A stretch of DNA of 64,000 nt. Origin: Choanephora cucurbitarum. Its lineage: Eukaryota > Mucoromycota > Mucoromycetes > Mucorales > Choanephoraceae. Positions within the stretch are counted from its first letter, which is position 1. Every line of letters starts with the position of its first letter. Positions 33,625 to 46,250 of this stretch are shown one piece after another. The translations under genes and the position numbers were made by a program. Under the pieces are notes generated by a model. It saw nothing but the letters and a program-made list of their open reading frames with translations, did no database searches and was not told the DNA's origin. The DNA lies in contig JAIWNI010000028.1 in assembly GCA_025331435.1 (NCBI GenBank), positions 248,001 through 312,000 of the forward strand, written 5' to 3'.

Positions 33625-35373
33625 TTAATGATTCAAATTGACAACAGCCGTACTACTATAACTAGGCGTATATTTACGAATGATCTTCTTAAGAGCATGT
33701 GGTAATGTCTTCCAGGGAAAGACCTTGACGTCTTTTTCTATATTACGAGGTTTAGGGTGAGGAAAGCCCATGATCAACTTGAAGAAATCAGCACATTCTG
33801 GCTTGCATTTGCTCACAGTCAAAGGTCTGAATCCCTCTAGGTTACGTCGGATACGATTCTTCTCTTCCACTGTGAACTGAACACCAATCAGGCCTTCCAA
33901 CAGATAGATACAGTCGACTGAAGTAATAAAATAATCGTTTTGTTCTTGCCAATAGATACAGGAAATCACAAGTGGACTTGGTTTCTTGGCTTGAATGTCT
34001 TTAGAAGCAAGATTCTCTCGGATACGTTGTTGCTGATAACTCTCTTGAGAGACAGGTTCAAATCCACATTCTACCTCATTTTCTTCCTTCTTCTTCTTTC
34101 CACCTTCTTCTTCTTTGTCTTGACTGGCCAGACCACCATGTTGACGACGCCAGAACTGAACAAGACGTCGACCTGAAGTCCATTCTTCAGCTGTCCAGTT
34201 GTACGTCATGTCCATCAGATCACCCATGATTTTCAAGTTGGCCTTACTCAAGACCCCTGCAAACGGATGACTGGTTAGACTAGGCATAGGATGAAGATGG
34301 GTACTGGTGGGTGGTACTGGCAACATCATTTGTGAATGAAATATGGCTGGGTGAGGTGGTGGTGAAGGAGGTGGTAAGGGATGAGGATAATTTGCAAAGG
34401 TAGGGCTTGTGTTGTTCTGGGGAGGATGAATGGTGTAGATGGGTTGTGAGCTAAATTGTCCTGAGGTAGAAGAGGAAGAGGTAGGTGAAGCATAAGGCAT
34501 GTTGTTTGGATCACAAGAGGCGTACTGTAATGAGCTGGGTGTTGTTTGAATCTGATGGGTCATGGCTGAACGAGAAGGTGGTGGATGGTAGTTGTTGTAG
34601 TTGGAAGAGGATTCGAGATAGGGTGGGATAGGATAGGCATGAAGTAAGCTGGGACCAGTGGAAGGCATCAAGGTAGGTTGACGGCCTTGTGTTGGTAGTT
34701 CAGTCTTTGTGTTTGGATCATTCAAGGGTACGAGAAGTTGATTGAAGAGAGGATCATCATCTAAAGAAGGTCTTTTGGTTGGAAATTTATTGATGAATTG
34801 ATCTGTAGATGATCGTTTCCTAGATGGTTCTAAAAAGAGAGAGAGATAAATAAATAAATAAAAGAATAGGCATTCATCATTTACCTTCTTTCATATAGGT
34901 AAACAGACCAAAACTCCAATGATCAATGGCTGTATCACTATGAGCACCATCATAGACACAGATAGATAATGGTACTTGATTGCCTGTCTTCATCTTTGTG
35001 TCTTTCAGTTTAGGCACTCGAGCCACCAAAGTGATCCATATGACTGGTCTTGTCATTGTATCGTTGGATCCATTTTGATGTTGTTGACTTGTCTCGACCA
35101 CCAGTTGACCAAAGACAAGACGCATTGGTTTGATTTCTTCAAGAGGAGAATGCATTGGGTTTGACGCAGCCTTCTCCAAGACAACTGTCAAAGTGGTTTG
35201 ATCTGTGCCCATATGAGGATCCCACTGTATCACTCGTGGCCTATGTGTGTTGTCTTTGGTTTTAATGTAATCTATCAGAATGGTAAGCTTCTAGATTTCG
35301 ATGTGAAACACAAGGTTTTACCATTGCTTATTGAAGCATTTAGAGGGTTGTTGAATGAAGTTGTTTCCATCAT
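33625..35373 (-). CDS. Medusa (MedA/Ren1)-like developmental regulator
   Basis: Resembles the conserved fungal Medusa proteins (A. nidulans MedA, Fusarium Ren1, Ustilago Med1), nuclear regulators of sporulation and morphogenesis. The last two exons are clear: about 35240-34885 and 34829-33625. The N-terminal domain has VIQWDPHMGTDQTTLTVVL and MRLVFGQLVVET, ending IDHWSFGLF. A long Pro/Ser/His-rich linker separates it from the C-terminal domain. That domain includes LVISCIYWQEQNDYFITSVD, FTVEEKNRIRRNLEGFRPLT, and MGFPHPKPRNIEKDVKVFPW. The first exon is probably 35373-35322, starting MMETTSFNN, but its donor could also lie about 17 nt further downstream. The family name is from memory of the conserved C-terminal block. 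Confidence 0.7.
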
Positions 35374-36193
35374 ATGTAATGTTAAAGGAAAAGGAAAAGA
35401 AAGAGAAGTTATGGTTTTTGTTGTGATAAGTTTAAAAAAGAAAGAAAGAAAGAAAGAGAAAAGCTATTTTCGCACGTACCATCTATGCTATTCGATTGAG
35501 ATAATGCTCTGTCTGTCTGTCTATTTCTCTCTCTCTCTCTCAATTTCAGCGATATATCATCTATACAGCAAACATTAGTTTAATTGGCTATTGTTTGTTA
35601 TCTGTCCTATTTGTGTCCATAGTATTCTTTATGGAATAATATGTTTCATTCTATTGAATATGTCAATCAATTTAAGATCCTCACTATCCATGATCTATAG
35701 AGTCTGATTTTTTTATTTTTGCGCAGAAATAAAAATAAGCCTAACATGTGGGTATATGATTGTAATGCTGTCATTTGTCTATGTTTCATATAATGCATGT
35801 TCATTGTGTTTCACAAAAAAAAAAGTTCTTCACAGCAAAAAAATAGAGCTCGGAATATAATAGTACTTGCTAGGAGATCAACAGTCCATCTATTCATTGA
35901 TCGCAAGGCTTATCTTTTTTTTTTAAACTTTTAAATGACCTTCTTTTCTTCTCAAGATAAAAATCTCCCCACAAAAAAAAAGAAACCTCGCTCTATTATT
36001 TAATATATCTTTGTATTATTATTATTATTTTATGAAAGTAAAATGATCATAAGTGGCATAAAGTTAAACTAATTTTGATGCTATAAAAGAAAGGGAATCA
36101 TAGTTTTTTTTTTCGATAATAAGTTGCGTATACATAATGCTGAAAGACATAGTTAACGTATTCCACCCTCCCTCTTCTTCTGATTTCTTGTAT
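35374..36193. other. Intergenic with simple repeats
   Basis: Probable promoter and leader of the Medusa-like gene plus the 3' flank of the HSF-type gene. It contains a GAAA-type tract (about 35436-35460) and a CTCT tract (about 35523-35541). No gene seen. Confidence 0.4.
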
Positions 36194-37763
36194 CTATTCT
36201 TCTTGAAAAAGGGCATTTCTTCTGTCCAAAAGACCATGTGAATTCATGCTTGTGAAGTCATTTGTTATGATAGAAGATGAAGTGGCCAATGCATTCATTT
36301 GACTTGCATGCGATGGAGAAAGCAGTTTATCTCTGAATGACATGCCTACATTCTTCTCTGTATAAGGCAGGCTGTCTGGAGAATAAGAATCCATAAAGGA
36401 AGGATAGTTTTGTTGTCTTGTTGGGTGATAAGGCATGCCAGAGTAGGGCAAAGGGACAAATGGACTTTTACCCAAGCTGGACATGAATTCATCGGAAGAT
36501 GAATAGAGATTGAGGTTGCTACCAATACTACTGCTGTTACTCATGCTGGCACTGCTGTTGTTGTTTGACCCGAGTTGCTGTTCATACTGCAGGAGATTGC
36601 TCTCAAGGCATTGGATTCTTGATTTCTGTATGGCTATCAAGCTCTGTGCTTTCTTTAGTTCTCCAGTCAGAGATTGAATCACATAATGATGTTCTTCTTC
36701 CACAGATGATTCTGTATGCAATGACCCTCTGTTATGCATATGCATCTCATTGCCATAGTGAGTTCTTCGGTCAATAGGCAACTTTGCTTTGGTATTGTAA
36801 TCTGGAGGGGGGAGAATAGAAGGGGATGCGTGTTGAAAAGGTGTAGGAGAATGCTCGTACATTGGTTGGTTGCTAAACGAATAATAAGAACGCTGCAATT
36901 CAGGGTGACCTAACTCATGCAAGTCGGGAGCATAACTTATGCTGTCATTCAAATCATCGCCATTCTGTGGTTGACCATAGTGCGTGATCGTTGGCGAAAT
37001 CTTGGACGAGTCAGAATAATAATTTCTTTCGTTCATCGACTGAGCATAGTCGTCATACAGAAAGTTTTTTTCGTCTTCAGGTTCAAGACCTAATACTGTT
37101 TCAGAGTCAATCATTCGAGATTGAAGTTCTCTTCTACGAACATATCCAGGTGTCTGTCTGCGAATCAAATGAAACAAATCCCTTCGGTTAGGCCGAAAAT
37201 AGACATGATGCCAACGACATGTCTTCTTGTCTTTGACATCTTTTGATTTACGGGCATCCGTATCCCTTTGGAAGCCATAGATCTATATCATCATTAGTTA
37301 AGAGTAAGAGCGATTGAAATAATCTTACATTCAATTGTCGAACAAAAGAAGTGAACTTGCAATGCTTGAACAAACGTGGTAATACAATCTCTGTAAATTC
37401 TATAGATAAATGATTAAAGATAAAGCAAAACAAAACAAAAAAAAAGATGTCTTGCTTACTCGGTATGCTATGGATAACAAACATATCGACACCATTGTGT
37501 TTACACCAATAAGCATATTTATGACCATCATCGGGTGCCTGTAAACACCTTTTATGCAAACAAGTAGTGTTAAATAAAAAAGAGATTTGATCGTCAGAAA
37601 GAAAACACACTTACTGATATAGCTTTGAGACAAACCCAGCTATGTTTCGCTCGTTAGGTACCTTTGGCTGCCATTTTGATTCGTGTGGGTCATTGTATTG
37701 TAATGGATAAGGAATTGATTCTTCATCGTCATATAGATTTCTTTGGTTGCAATGGTCCATCAT
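36194..37763 (-). CDS. Heat-shock-factor-type transcription factor
   Basis: Nuclear DNA-binding protein with an HSF-type winged helix. Four exons, 37763-37615, 37548-37460, 37399-37329 and 37282-36194, give 465 residues. The DNA-binding domain runs from FVSKLYQ through YAYWCKHNGVDMFVIHSIP to LPRLFKHCKFTSFVRQLN and IYGFQR, which is the recognition helix region of HSF. It then has WHHVYFRPNRRDLFHLIRR. After a Ser-rich linker a predicted coiled coil (QSLTGELKKAQSLIAIQKSR) could serve in oligomerisation. The inserted basic segment KSKDVKDKKTCRW and the lack of the full HSF trimer domain suggest a divergent HSF/Sfl1-like member rather than the main Hsf1. Confidence 0.82.
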
Positions 37764-38066
37764 GCAGTAAATTTCGAAAATAAAAATCAATAGGAACAAA
37801 AGGCAAAGAAAACAAAAAAATAAGTTTGAGGCCGCTTTCTCTTTTCTTTCAATGTCTGTCTTACTTGATCTAATTCTTTTGCATGTTTATAGGGTGTGTT
37901 TTCAAAAACAGAATATAAAAAAAAAAAGCTTATTTTGCCCTATTCATCTTTCTTTCATATTCTCCCTCTTCCTCCTTTCTTCTCGCTATGTATACTTTCC
38001 TCCTTCTTTAATAAAGATTCGCTTTTTTTTTCTTTTTTGTAGAGGTAATAATAATAGATTTTATTT

Positions 38067-41000
38067 CTAATTGCCTTGAATGCCCATTTCGTCCATGACT
38101 CTTTGATAAATTTTATCAGATTTAGATTCGACTGGAATATAACTTGATCTTGAGAAACGCGCCTTAGTCTCTAGTCGTGAAAGCATCTCAGAGAGTTGAT
38201 TGAAAAGGTACTTTTCAGACAGCAAGCTCACAGCCAGATTCAATCCAGCCAGGAATAAGATGAACAGACGGAAAGACATGGGCAGGACTTCCAGTTCCAT
38301 GATATCTAGAACAAAACTGGGAGGTAGCAGAACAAACCAAGATGTAAGTCCAACGAGGACACTTAGGGTCAAGACCAAACGACCATTTGTCCAAATTGGT
38401 TGTCGGAAAGGCGGACCGACACTAAATACGACAGCAACGAGCATGTATTGGTAGCTTGAGATAAGGAACAGCACGGTGTTTTCTAAACAGATAATATTTT
38501 CGCCATCTGGATCAAAAACAGGAGGTGTATACCTAATAAGATTATTAGAAGTTCCATTGCTTATGTCCCTTTTTATAAAACAGATTAGATGAATTTAGAA
38601 CCTACCATGATTGATGATGGACTGCCCAATAAGCAACCATCTGAAAACCTGAGTTTATCATAATTTGTCCAATTAGCGATGTCAGCACCTTCTTTGAGAC
38701 CAAACTAGCAGTAGGGCGTCTTTTATGAAGGGATGGCCATGCAGCAGTGTACCCCACTATTTTCAAGAAAAAAAAAGAAATTAACTTATACATCTATTCG
38801 TTCATTTTGCATGTCTTGACTTACTGTAAACAGCAATTGGCAGAATGAGAAATAAATCTATGTACAAAAATTGAAAATCGCCCAAATTACTACCGAATGC
38901 ATAGAGTAAGGTTACAGATGTAAACTGAATCAAGCTATACAACGCCATGTATTTGAAACAACTAAAACTTGTTACTAGTGCAGCCCTTCCTTCCCTAATT
39001 TTTTTTTCATATAAGCTCGTCTTCAGAAAAATACAATGAATCCGGCTTACTTGATCACATCAATAACACATTCAATGTCCATTGTATTACTTGTGAATGG
39101 AGCAGCAACAGATGCCTCAGCTTCAGATAACGAAATACCTATATCGCCTGCCTTTAACGCACCACAATCGTTTGCTCCATCCCCACAAAAGCCAACACAA
39201 TATCCAATCTCTTGCAGCTGTACAACCAACTCTTGTTTTTCATCGGGCGACATGCGTGCATAAATTGCTCCTTTGACAAGCATACGATAAAGACATTCAG
39301 TTTCCGCATGATCAACCATCCATCGAAATGCTTCTCCTGTAATGGCTAGATAGTATTCTTGAAATTGAACGTAAGGGTTGTCATTCGAGAACATACGTGA
39401 ACGAGGCTAACTTCTAATTAGAGAAATAGACACGACTCCCTTTCTTTTTTAATATTAAACTTGACAGTTACCTGTAAAGTAGTAGGTGAAAGTTCACTGC
39501 CTTCTTGTAGTACGCTTTCCCAACAAAGTTCAGAATCTTCTTCTGTTGAGGATCCTTTCAAGAACCGAGGAATATAGATCTCGGCTGAGCTGTCAATCAA
39601 ACCACACTCTCTAGCTACACTCACTGCTGTCAATACGTTGTCGCCTAGTGACGAAGAAACAGTTTCGAGAATAAATAAAAATATCAACAGGTGCTCAAAA
39701 AGACGTACCAGTGCACATGATTTGTCGAATGTTTGCATTTCTTAATGTAGTAATAGCTGCTGTTGTACGCGGCTTTAGCTTGTTTTCAAATACAATAAAC
39801 CCCAAGAAGGTCAAGCCAGTTTCCATTTCATCTCTAGTTTTAATATCAGCATTTAATATATATATATCAAAGTTTTAATTACCTTTTCAGCTTATGAAGT
39901 TTGTGCCATTTAACACCAACAAGTTTTCGAGAAGCACATGCAATAACTCGATAACCACTATGTGTATACTTATATAGTCTCTCTTGGTAGTCTTCAGGCA
40001 CTAATATTCAATAAACAACTACGTCAGAAAAGCCATATTACCCCAAGTAAAAAAAAAAGAGTTGAATTCGTTCAATATCTTACTTGATTCAGGAGTACAA
40101 ATGTCTTTCATCACTTCAGGTGCACCTTTGACAAATATCTCCATAGTAGGACTAGCCAATCTTCGAACAATAACACTCATTCTTCTTAAAGCAGATACAA
40201 ATTCAAAGGTATGAATAATACCAAATTCCACAGGAGGTGCTGCATGTTCAGGCTGTATATCTATATCTCTTCTTCCTCCAGGGGGCCTTACGACTGTAGG
40301 CATGATGCCCACTTTCGCACTCTTCTTGGCTTGAAGTGCAGCCAGCTCGCTTGTTGGCTTTAACCCTGTTGAAGTAGCACCGCCGCTTTCTTCTAGCTCC
40401 CATTGCGTAAACTCAAACATTTTCAAGTCAAGAGGATCCCCCAAAAGCTCGCCATTTACGATCTTCAAGGAGTGACAAGTCGTCATGGTCTGTAATACCT
40501 TGGCCTGTGTTGTATGTTCGTCCATATCGTTGTTGGGGTCTACATGGCCAACCGACTTGCATTCTTCGTCAAAAAGCTTTCTACCATCTGACGTCGTCTT
40601 CACGGCTCGAATGCCATGGATATCTAAACCGTCCTCTGTTAAGGTGCCTGTCTTGTCAAAACACATACAGTCTATTTTGCCACCAATATTGACTCTTGGT
40701 GGGGAGATACAGAAAATGCCTAATTTTTTCAATCGACTGATAGCAAAGCTTGTACCAATCGAAAGCGTGGCAGGAAGTGCAGGTGGAACAACGATAGTGA
40801 TCAGATCGAGTGCACGTAAAACCATGGTTGTTGAATCAATACCAAGTCGAATAAAATTGACTGACGAAATAAGGAATCCAATCAATGCTGTTTATGTATT
40901 ACAAGTTAGTTTCATACATGCTCATCAGTTTCTTTAAAATCTATACGATAAAAAAGAAGAGGTGAATTTACCTATGACAGACAGTACACCAATGAACCTA

Positions 41001-42899
41001 AAAGAATCTCTGTAAAATTTGAAGCTGTTTGGTTTTGGGAACAGCATGGATCGAACAAGAGCGCCTTTAGCTGTATTAAATCCAGTTCGGACAACAATTG
41101 CAGTAGCCAAAGATACATTGTCGCCACCACGCACACGCACCATATTGGTACCCATAAACAGGAAATGCTTTGATATTTCAGCTGGTATTCCTGAGCAGGA
41201 TAAGTTCATCTTTCGAAGTGTTACGTCAGTAATAGGAGCTTTTGAGACAGGCACGGACTCGCCAGTAAGCATAGATTCGTTCAAGATACAATCACCTGAT
41301 ACAAGCATAGCATCACATGGGACAGTGTGTACATTTGCGATATCAATCAAGTCTCCAGGTACCAGTTCCACTGAACTTACATTTTGCCCTATAAAGAAAA
41401 AGGGAGTTGTTTTAGACCATTTGTGATATGTATCATATGATAAGAATATGCTTACAGGAACCTTCTCGGAATACTCTTACAGAACATTCAAAGAAAGACA
41501 TATCCTTCATTCTTTTCATCGTCTACATACTAAAGCGTTTAATTCTACTTTCGCGTACGTCGGGTCATGCGCCAACACAATACCTGTTTTGTTTCCAGCA
41601 ACGTAGAGACGATACTAAAAGCACTGATGATGAAAATACAGAATGCATAATAATAATAATCATCCATACACCAAAGTAAGATACTGCCAATTTGAAACAC
41701 GTAAAAGGGATTCAAGACTTCATCTGTAAGTAGCTTTGTTGTTGGCTTCTCACGAATGTTGATTAAGTTGGGGCCAAACACAGATAATCTCGCATGATGC
41801 TTATCTGAAGACAGACCTGTCTTGAAATTCTTTGAACTGTTCCATGATTGGTCCTTCCAAAATCTACAATATGTGTATGGTAAGCATTGACGATCTATAT
41901 CTGTATTGATGGATAAATAATTTACCCGACGATTAAAAATTTGTGTAGTACAGGATGATAAGCTAATCGGATGTAACGATATTCTACCAGCATCAACTGC
42001 GATAATTGCTTGTCCATGTCCAACATACTCTTCACTTGGTCGCTGTTCAACAAGAGCCGAGGAATCTCTTCTTTCACTTGATCATATGAGAAAATTGATC
42101 CAATAGATCCATTGTACCAGTTTCGTACAGGCCTAATGATCTCTATTTCATTATATGGGCTCTAATTTTTTATACATAAAAATGAAACCAAAAAATCAGT
42201 AATGACGTCCAACATATTTAATTAAGTACTTACTTTAAACACTAGCCATTCTGCATCTTTGAGTGGCACTTTTACACCTGTCCAAGCAATATGCCAACTT
42301 GGAACCCATCTACAAACTAGCCATACAAAACCAAGCGAGAGAATGCAACATATGCGATACAACATCAAGTGCAGCGAGCTATATTTGTAGCCTATTATTC
42401 TGATCTGTACATCTTCTTCTTCTAACAATAGCACTTGTTCATTTCGGGTATCTGTAGGGATATCGCTCATTCCACTGATCCTAACATCATTAGCTCTATG
42501 CTCTGTCAAATCATCATCTAGATGACTATGATCACTGTCGCTATCGTCCATATCACTTTGTTCATCGCTCGAGTTTAGTTCGGTAAGTTCTCCATCGGTT
42601 TCGCTTTCACTGTTCACTTCACTCTCACTGTTTCTTCGGCGTCTAATTAGCCCCATATGCGGTCGTTGCGAATAAGAACCAGAGATGGCTGTCTTTTTCT
42701 GGCGGCTGTTTTTGTCTAAACTTCCAACTTCTAGAGGATCGGCTCCGAATTCTACTTGGGTAGGAGGTGTATGCACTAGAGGCGCAGCGGAGTCTCGCCT
42801 TGAAGTTATGCTTTTTGTGCTTATATGTTCGTTTGCTTCAGACTCGACAGAAGAAGTCCCATACACTGCGCGTTCTCCAGCCGAGGGGTTTTTCGACAT
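38067..42899 (-). CDS. P5B-type cation-transporting P-type ATPase (ATP13A/Ypk9-like)
   Basis: Polytopic pump of the P5B class, usually in vacuolar, lysosomal or endosomal membranes; animal ATP13A2 exports polyamines. The gene has many short introns; exon 1 is 42899-42234 and the stop is at 38067. The N-terminal 150 residues are acidic and Ser-rich. Diagnostic sites in order are MLTGESVPV (actuator loop), [15 protein letters not shown] in M4 (PPALP is the P5B form, against PPELP in P5A), and [14 protein letters not shown] with the phosphorylated Asp. KGAPE (nucleotide domain) and [20 protein letters not shown] (hinge) follow, then the C-terminal helices. All core catalytic motifs are intact. 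Not every exon boundary was fixed. Confidence 0.88.
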
Positions 42900-43796
42900 T
42901 CCTTTAATTCTTTTGTTGTTCTAGCAAGACTATAAAAATAGCATACACAGTTTTAGAAAAGAGAAAGGAAGAAGAAAAAAAATTAGAATTTTATAAGTTA
43001 GACTTTTATTTTGCGGACAGTGATTTAGTTTGCGGAGGGTGCATTTCATCAAAACAAAAAAAAAACGATCGTGCTTCCCAGTGCATAATTTCAAAGCCCT
43101 CCATAAAGGTTTACCTGTGCATTTTAATGCTTACAACAGTAGTAAATTTATCAATGATTTAGAAGACATTAAGTAAAAACAAACGCTACGAGTCCATCTC
43201 GGCCTTTTCTTTAATGCATCTACAGATTGCTTGTTTGTGATCCAAAAAGTATCTTTTTTCTCGAGAAGCTAATTGAAAGGAGTAGGTTTTGATAGCTCTA
43301 GTGAGATCAGCGTTGTCACTAGATGCTCGTTTACATACTACTTTGAGTAAATTCTGCAAAGAGAAAAAAAAAGGTGCCAGTCTTGTTCCATTCTCATTAA
43401 TGGGTCAACTCTTTGATCATTCAATTATCTGTATTAAATTGAGTTGTAGGTTGCTAAACAACGATAGAACATATTTGTTGACTCTTTTTGGGTTATGACT
43501 CAAATAGATTGGCTAAAGTAGATTATTACTTTAAATAGCAATGACTTTGATTTCATGACTACCTTCTGAAATGCCCCTCGTATATATTATACTGTTTCTG
43601 ATGTTTAGACGAAAGCATAAACTTAGTAGCAATATGCTATTCCTCCCTTTTTTTTCCTTGACTAAAAGTCTATCAAGATAAGAGTGACACTACAACAACA
43701 ATTATGTCTTGCATTGTTATATTACTGATTGCAATAAATACAAAGTACCACTGGTCAAGAAAAAGAGCTCCCTTCGCAAGTCCCTTCTGCCCTTTA
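42900..43796. other. Intergenic, no gene seen
   Basis: Promoter side of the P5B ATPase and 3' flank of the syntaxin gene. The open frame at 43289-43498 (plus) has no recognisable features. A GCGGA-containing stretch near 43012-43050 loosely recalls transposon ends but cannot be assigned. Confidence 0.4.
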
Positions 43797-44837
43797 TTAC
43801 GAGTACCAATCTAAAAACAAAAGTACAAAACTGGCGCCAACTAGAAAAGCAACCATGAATTTGCGACTACTTCTATTGCGCTCTCTTGCAGAAATCAATT
43901 GCGTATTGCCTTGTTCAACTCGATTAGTGGTTGCTATTGCATCTGCATAAAGTCTGTCTGTCTGTATTGTTTGTGCCGCCAAATGGTTTGTCAATTGTGT
44001 TTGAAGTGTAGCAATTTCAAGCAGGGCCTTTTCTGCGTTTTTAACTTGATTCAATGTATTGCTTAATTCTTCCAACATAGTTGAATTCTCTTTTTCTAGA
44101 ATTTGCATTTGTTCACTTGTAAGCTCCTGTTCAAATGGGTTGTCTTCAAACTCAGGTTCAGATGGTGGTGGCGGCGATGACGATGATTGTTCTGGTAATG
44201 GTTGTGCCTCAGCGTAAGTTGATTTCGAGAGCTGATTCTCACTCTTTTCTATCTCACGTGTCAAACGTATCTCTTGCTGGTCCTTTTGAATTTGTGATAC
44301 TTGCATCAGTTGTTGGTTCAATAACCAAGTCATGCCACTGCGATGAACAAATAACACATCTTCAGTCATTGAAGGCAACAATACAGAACTCAAGAAGCTC
44401 GCTAAACGATTTGTAGGTTTGGCTGCTTCTCTTTCTTGTCGAATCTTTTCAGATTCTTCCAACTCTTTGATGCGATCGATGCATCGACGAATAATAAGTT
44501 TGGCTTGAAAATCGATCTCATCTCGTTCTCGGTCTGTCAGTTGATGAATGTTGCCTGAAAACAAGCTGAAAAGAGAATCACCACTTATGTTTGAAGTGTC
44601 TATATTTGAGCGCGTTCGAGCTCCTCTGTTCTTTGTACTTAGATAGGCTGGCCGAATGGCTATCAGGAAACGTCGAAGACTATCGATATGTTGGTAAATA
44701 CGGTAAGCTTCTTTCGTAAATAAGTCATAAGAGGTCTCATCGTTCTTCTCGCGTCGCTTTGGATTAGGTGGCTTTCGAGGAACCAAAGCGGATTTCTCTT
44801 CAACGATATTGCGGAATTCAAGCGTTCGACTAGACAT
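43797..44837 (-). CDS. Syntaxin 18 / Ufe1-like ER Qa-SNARE
   Basis: Tail-anchored SNARE for retrograde Golgi-to-ER fusion. It is a single intronless exon of 346 residues, unusual for this window. The N-terminal part has LRRFLIAIRPAYL and QLTDRERDEIDFQAKLIIRR, matching the syntaxin 18 N-terminal domain. The SNARE helix runs from about residue 245 (SEQMQILEKENSTMLEELSN) to 320, with the central Gln near NRVEQGNTQLI-type positions of the Stx18 subgroup. A single C-terminal membrane anchor (MVAFLVGASFVLLFLDWY) closes the protein. Expected partners are Sec20, Use1 and Sec22, none of which is in this window; alpha-SNAP, which recycles such complexes, is 5.4 kb away. Confidence 0.85.
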   Translation of the reverse strand: MSSRTLEFRNIVEEKSALVPRKPPNPKRREKNDETSYDLFTKEAYRIYQHIDSLRRFLIAIRPAYLSTKNRGARTRSNIDTSNISGDSLFSLFSGNIHQLTDRERDEIDFQAKLIIRRCIDRIKELEESEKIRQEREAAKPTNRLASFLSSVLLPSMTEDVLFVHRSGMTWLLNQQLMQVSQIQKDQQEIRLTREIEKSENQLSKSTYAEAQPLPEQSSSSPPPPSEPEFEDNPFEQELTSEQMQILEKENSTMLEELSNTLNQVKNAEKALLEIATLQTQLTNHLAAQTIQTDRLYADAIATTNRVEQGNTQLISARERNRSSRKFMVAFLVGASFVLLFLDWYS

Positions 44838-46250
44838 GAAAGATAAGTTGCTTATTAGGAATTTATGAATGACGCTCTTGTATGCAGTTGGTTACAAAAA
44901 AAAAATGAACAGTTTTAGGTCTCCGATTAGGGACGCTTGATTATTGGATCAGAGTGAAGTGCGACTAAAATTATGACAAGAAGATCAAGCCCATAGCTTT
45001 CATTGAAGAAAGCAAGTTTAGATCCAAATAAGACATACAAGAGCGTCTAGCTATGATGTTGCAACTGATGTATAAGGCGAAATAATCCAATACTCGAGTA
45101 AGGAGATGTTTTGAAGACGAAATTATGCTCATTAAGGCTATGTCAAAGTATATATAAATGTTGTATAATGCGGAAACTGTCTTCAAGAAAAACTGGTACT
45201 GAACATCTTTCTTTGTTATCTACCTCTACATGTTCCTTTTTGTCACTGCTAAAAGTAGTAGCAAATAAGCGAAGGTGTTCTTAATTGAGATATATAATGC
45301 AGCATTGTGTTGTTTATACTCTTTCTAAAATGACTATATCAAATATTGAACTTGGTTTAATTTTTTTTAGCTCTCTTAGCCTGTCTATGTCTTAAAAACA
45401 GGAGAGATATCTGAGCAGCTTCAACGTGCAATTATGTTTAATAGAGCTTAAATGTTTGGTATAGCTACATCTGTATCCTTTGACTAATTACGAACTATGG
45501 TTAGCATTTCTGCTCCGATGTTTGGAGACCTGTCCAAAAAAAACTTTGGGACTTACTCTCATAGAAACTATTACATTCCACAGCATGCAAACTTCGATTA
45601 TATATATCAACATATGAAAAGCAAACACAATAAACAAGCTTGAAAGATGTCGACGCGGTCTTTGAAAGTCGGGGGAATAAGGAGTTGCATATGATTAATA
45701 GTCGACTTTTGTCAATGCTGTCTGTGCCTGATGCAAGCCACAATGATTGTACTGCTGTCATGGGACTCTAGTTAAGCGTTGACTTCCCAAACCATGTGCT
45801 TAAAGTGATAGAAAAGCTGAATGTTCTATAGCGAGTTGTGTACTTCAAAGTACTTAGAGCCCTTAAATTGGTTAAATGCCTTTGGTTTTCAAATGCAAAC
45901 AATAGATATTTGAAAAATATCAGCTGAGAGATCAGCCTTGAGTATTGGCTTGCTTTTCTAAACTTTTAATTTATATACATATAACTAAGAGCTACTATAA
46001 TTGTCTTTAACAAGCTTTAAAATTCTTAAATGCAAACTCTCCTCAGCTGAATCGTTCTTTGATTGTTATGACTAGCAATTGTTCTGCTCTAGAAAAGTGA
46101 CACTGCCATTTTTATCAGATTATCAGATTGTCCGCATGATCGGAGATCAATCTTTTCCAACTGAAAAAAATATCTCATCAACCTAGTTTTCTTTTCCCCC
46201 CTTTTCTTTCTATCAATCACTTGTTGACCTAAAATAAAAAGAAGAAGAAA
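44838..46250. other. Intergenic, holds the ferric reductase promoter
   Basis: About 1.4 kb between two divergently oriented genes. No coding potential accepted on either strand. The right end carries tandem iron-type GATA motifs (46112-46128) and a pyrimidine-rich stretch before the reductase start. Confidence 0.5.
46112..46128. promoter_or_regulatory. Tandem ATCWGATAA iron-responsive GATA motifs
   Basis: TTATCAGAT occurs twice, at 46112-46120 and 46120-46128, overlapping by one base. Its reverse complement, ATCTGATAA, fits the ATCWGATAA consensus of fungal iron-sensing GATA repressors (SreA, Sre1, Urbs1, Fep1). The pair lies about 125 bp upstream of the ferric reductase start, a typical position. 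Repression in iron-replete cells is inferred. Confidence 0.65.
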
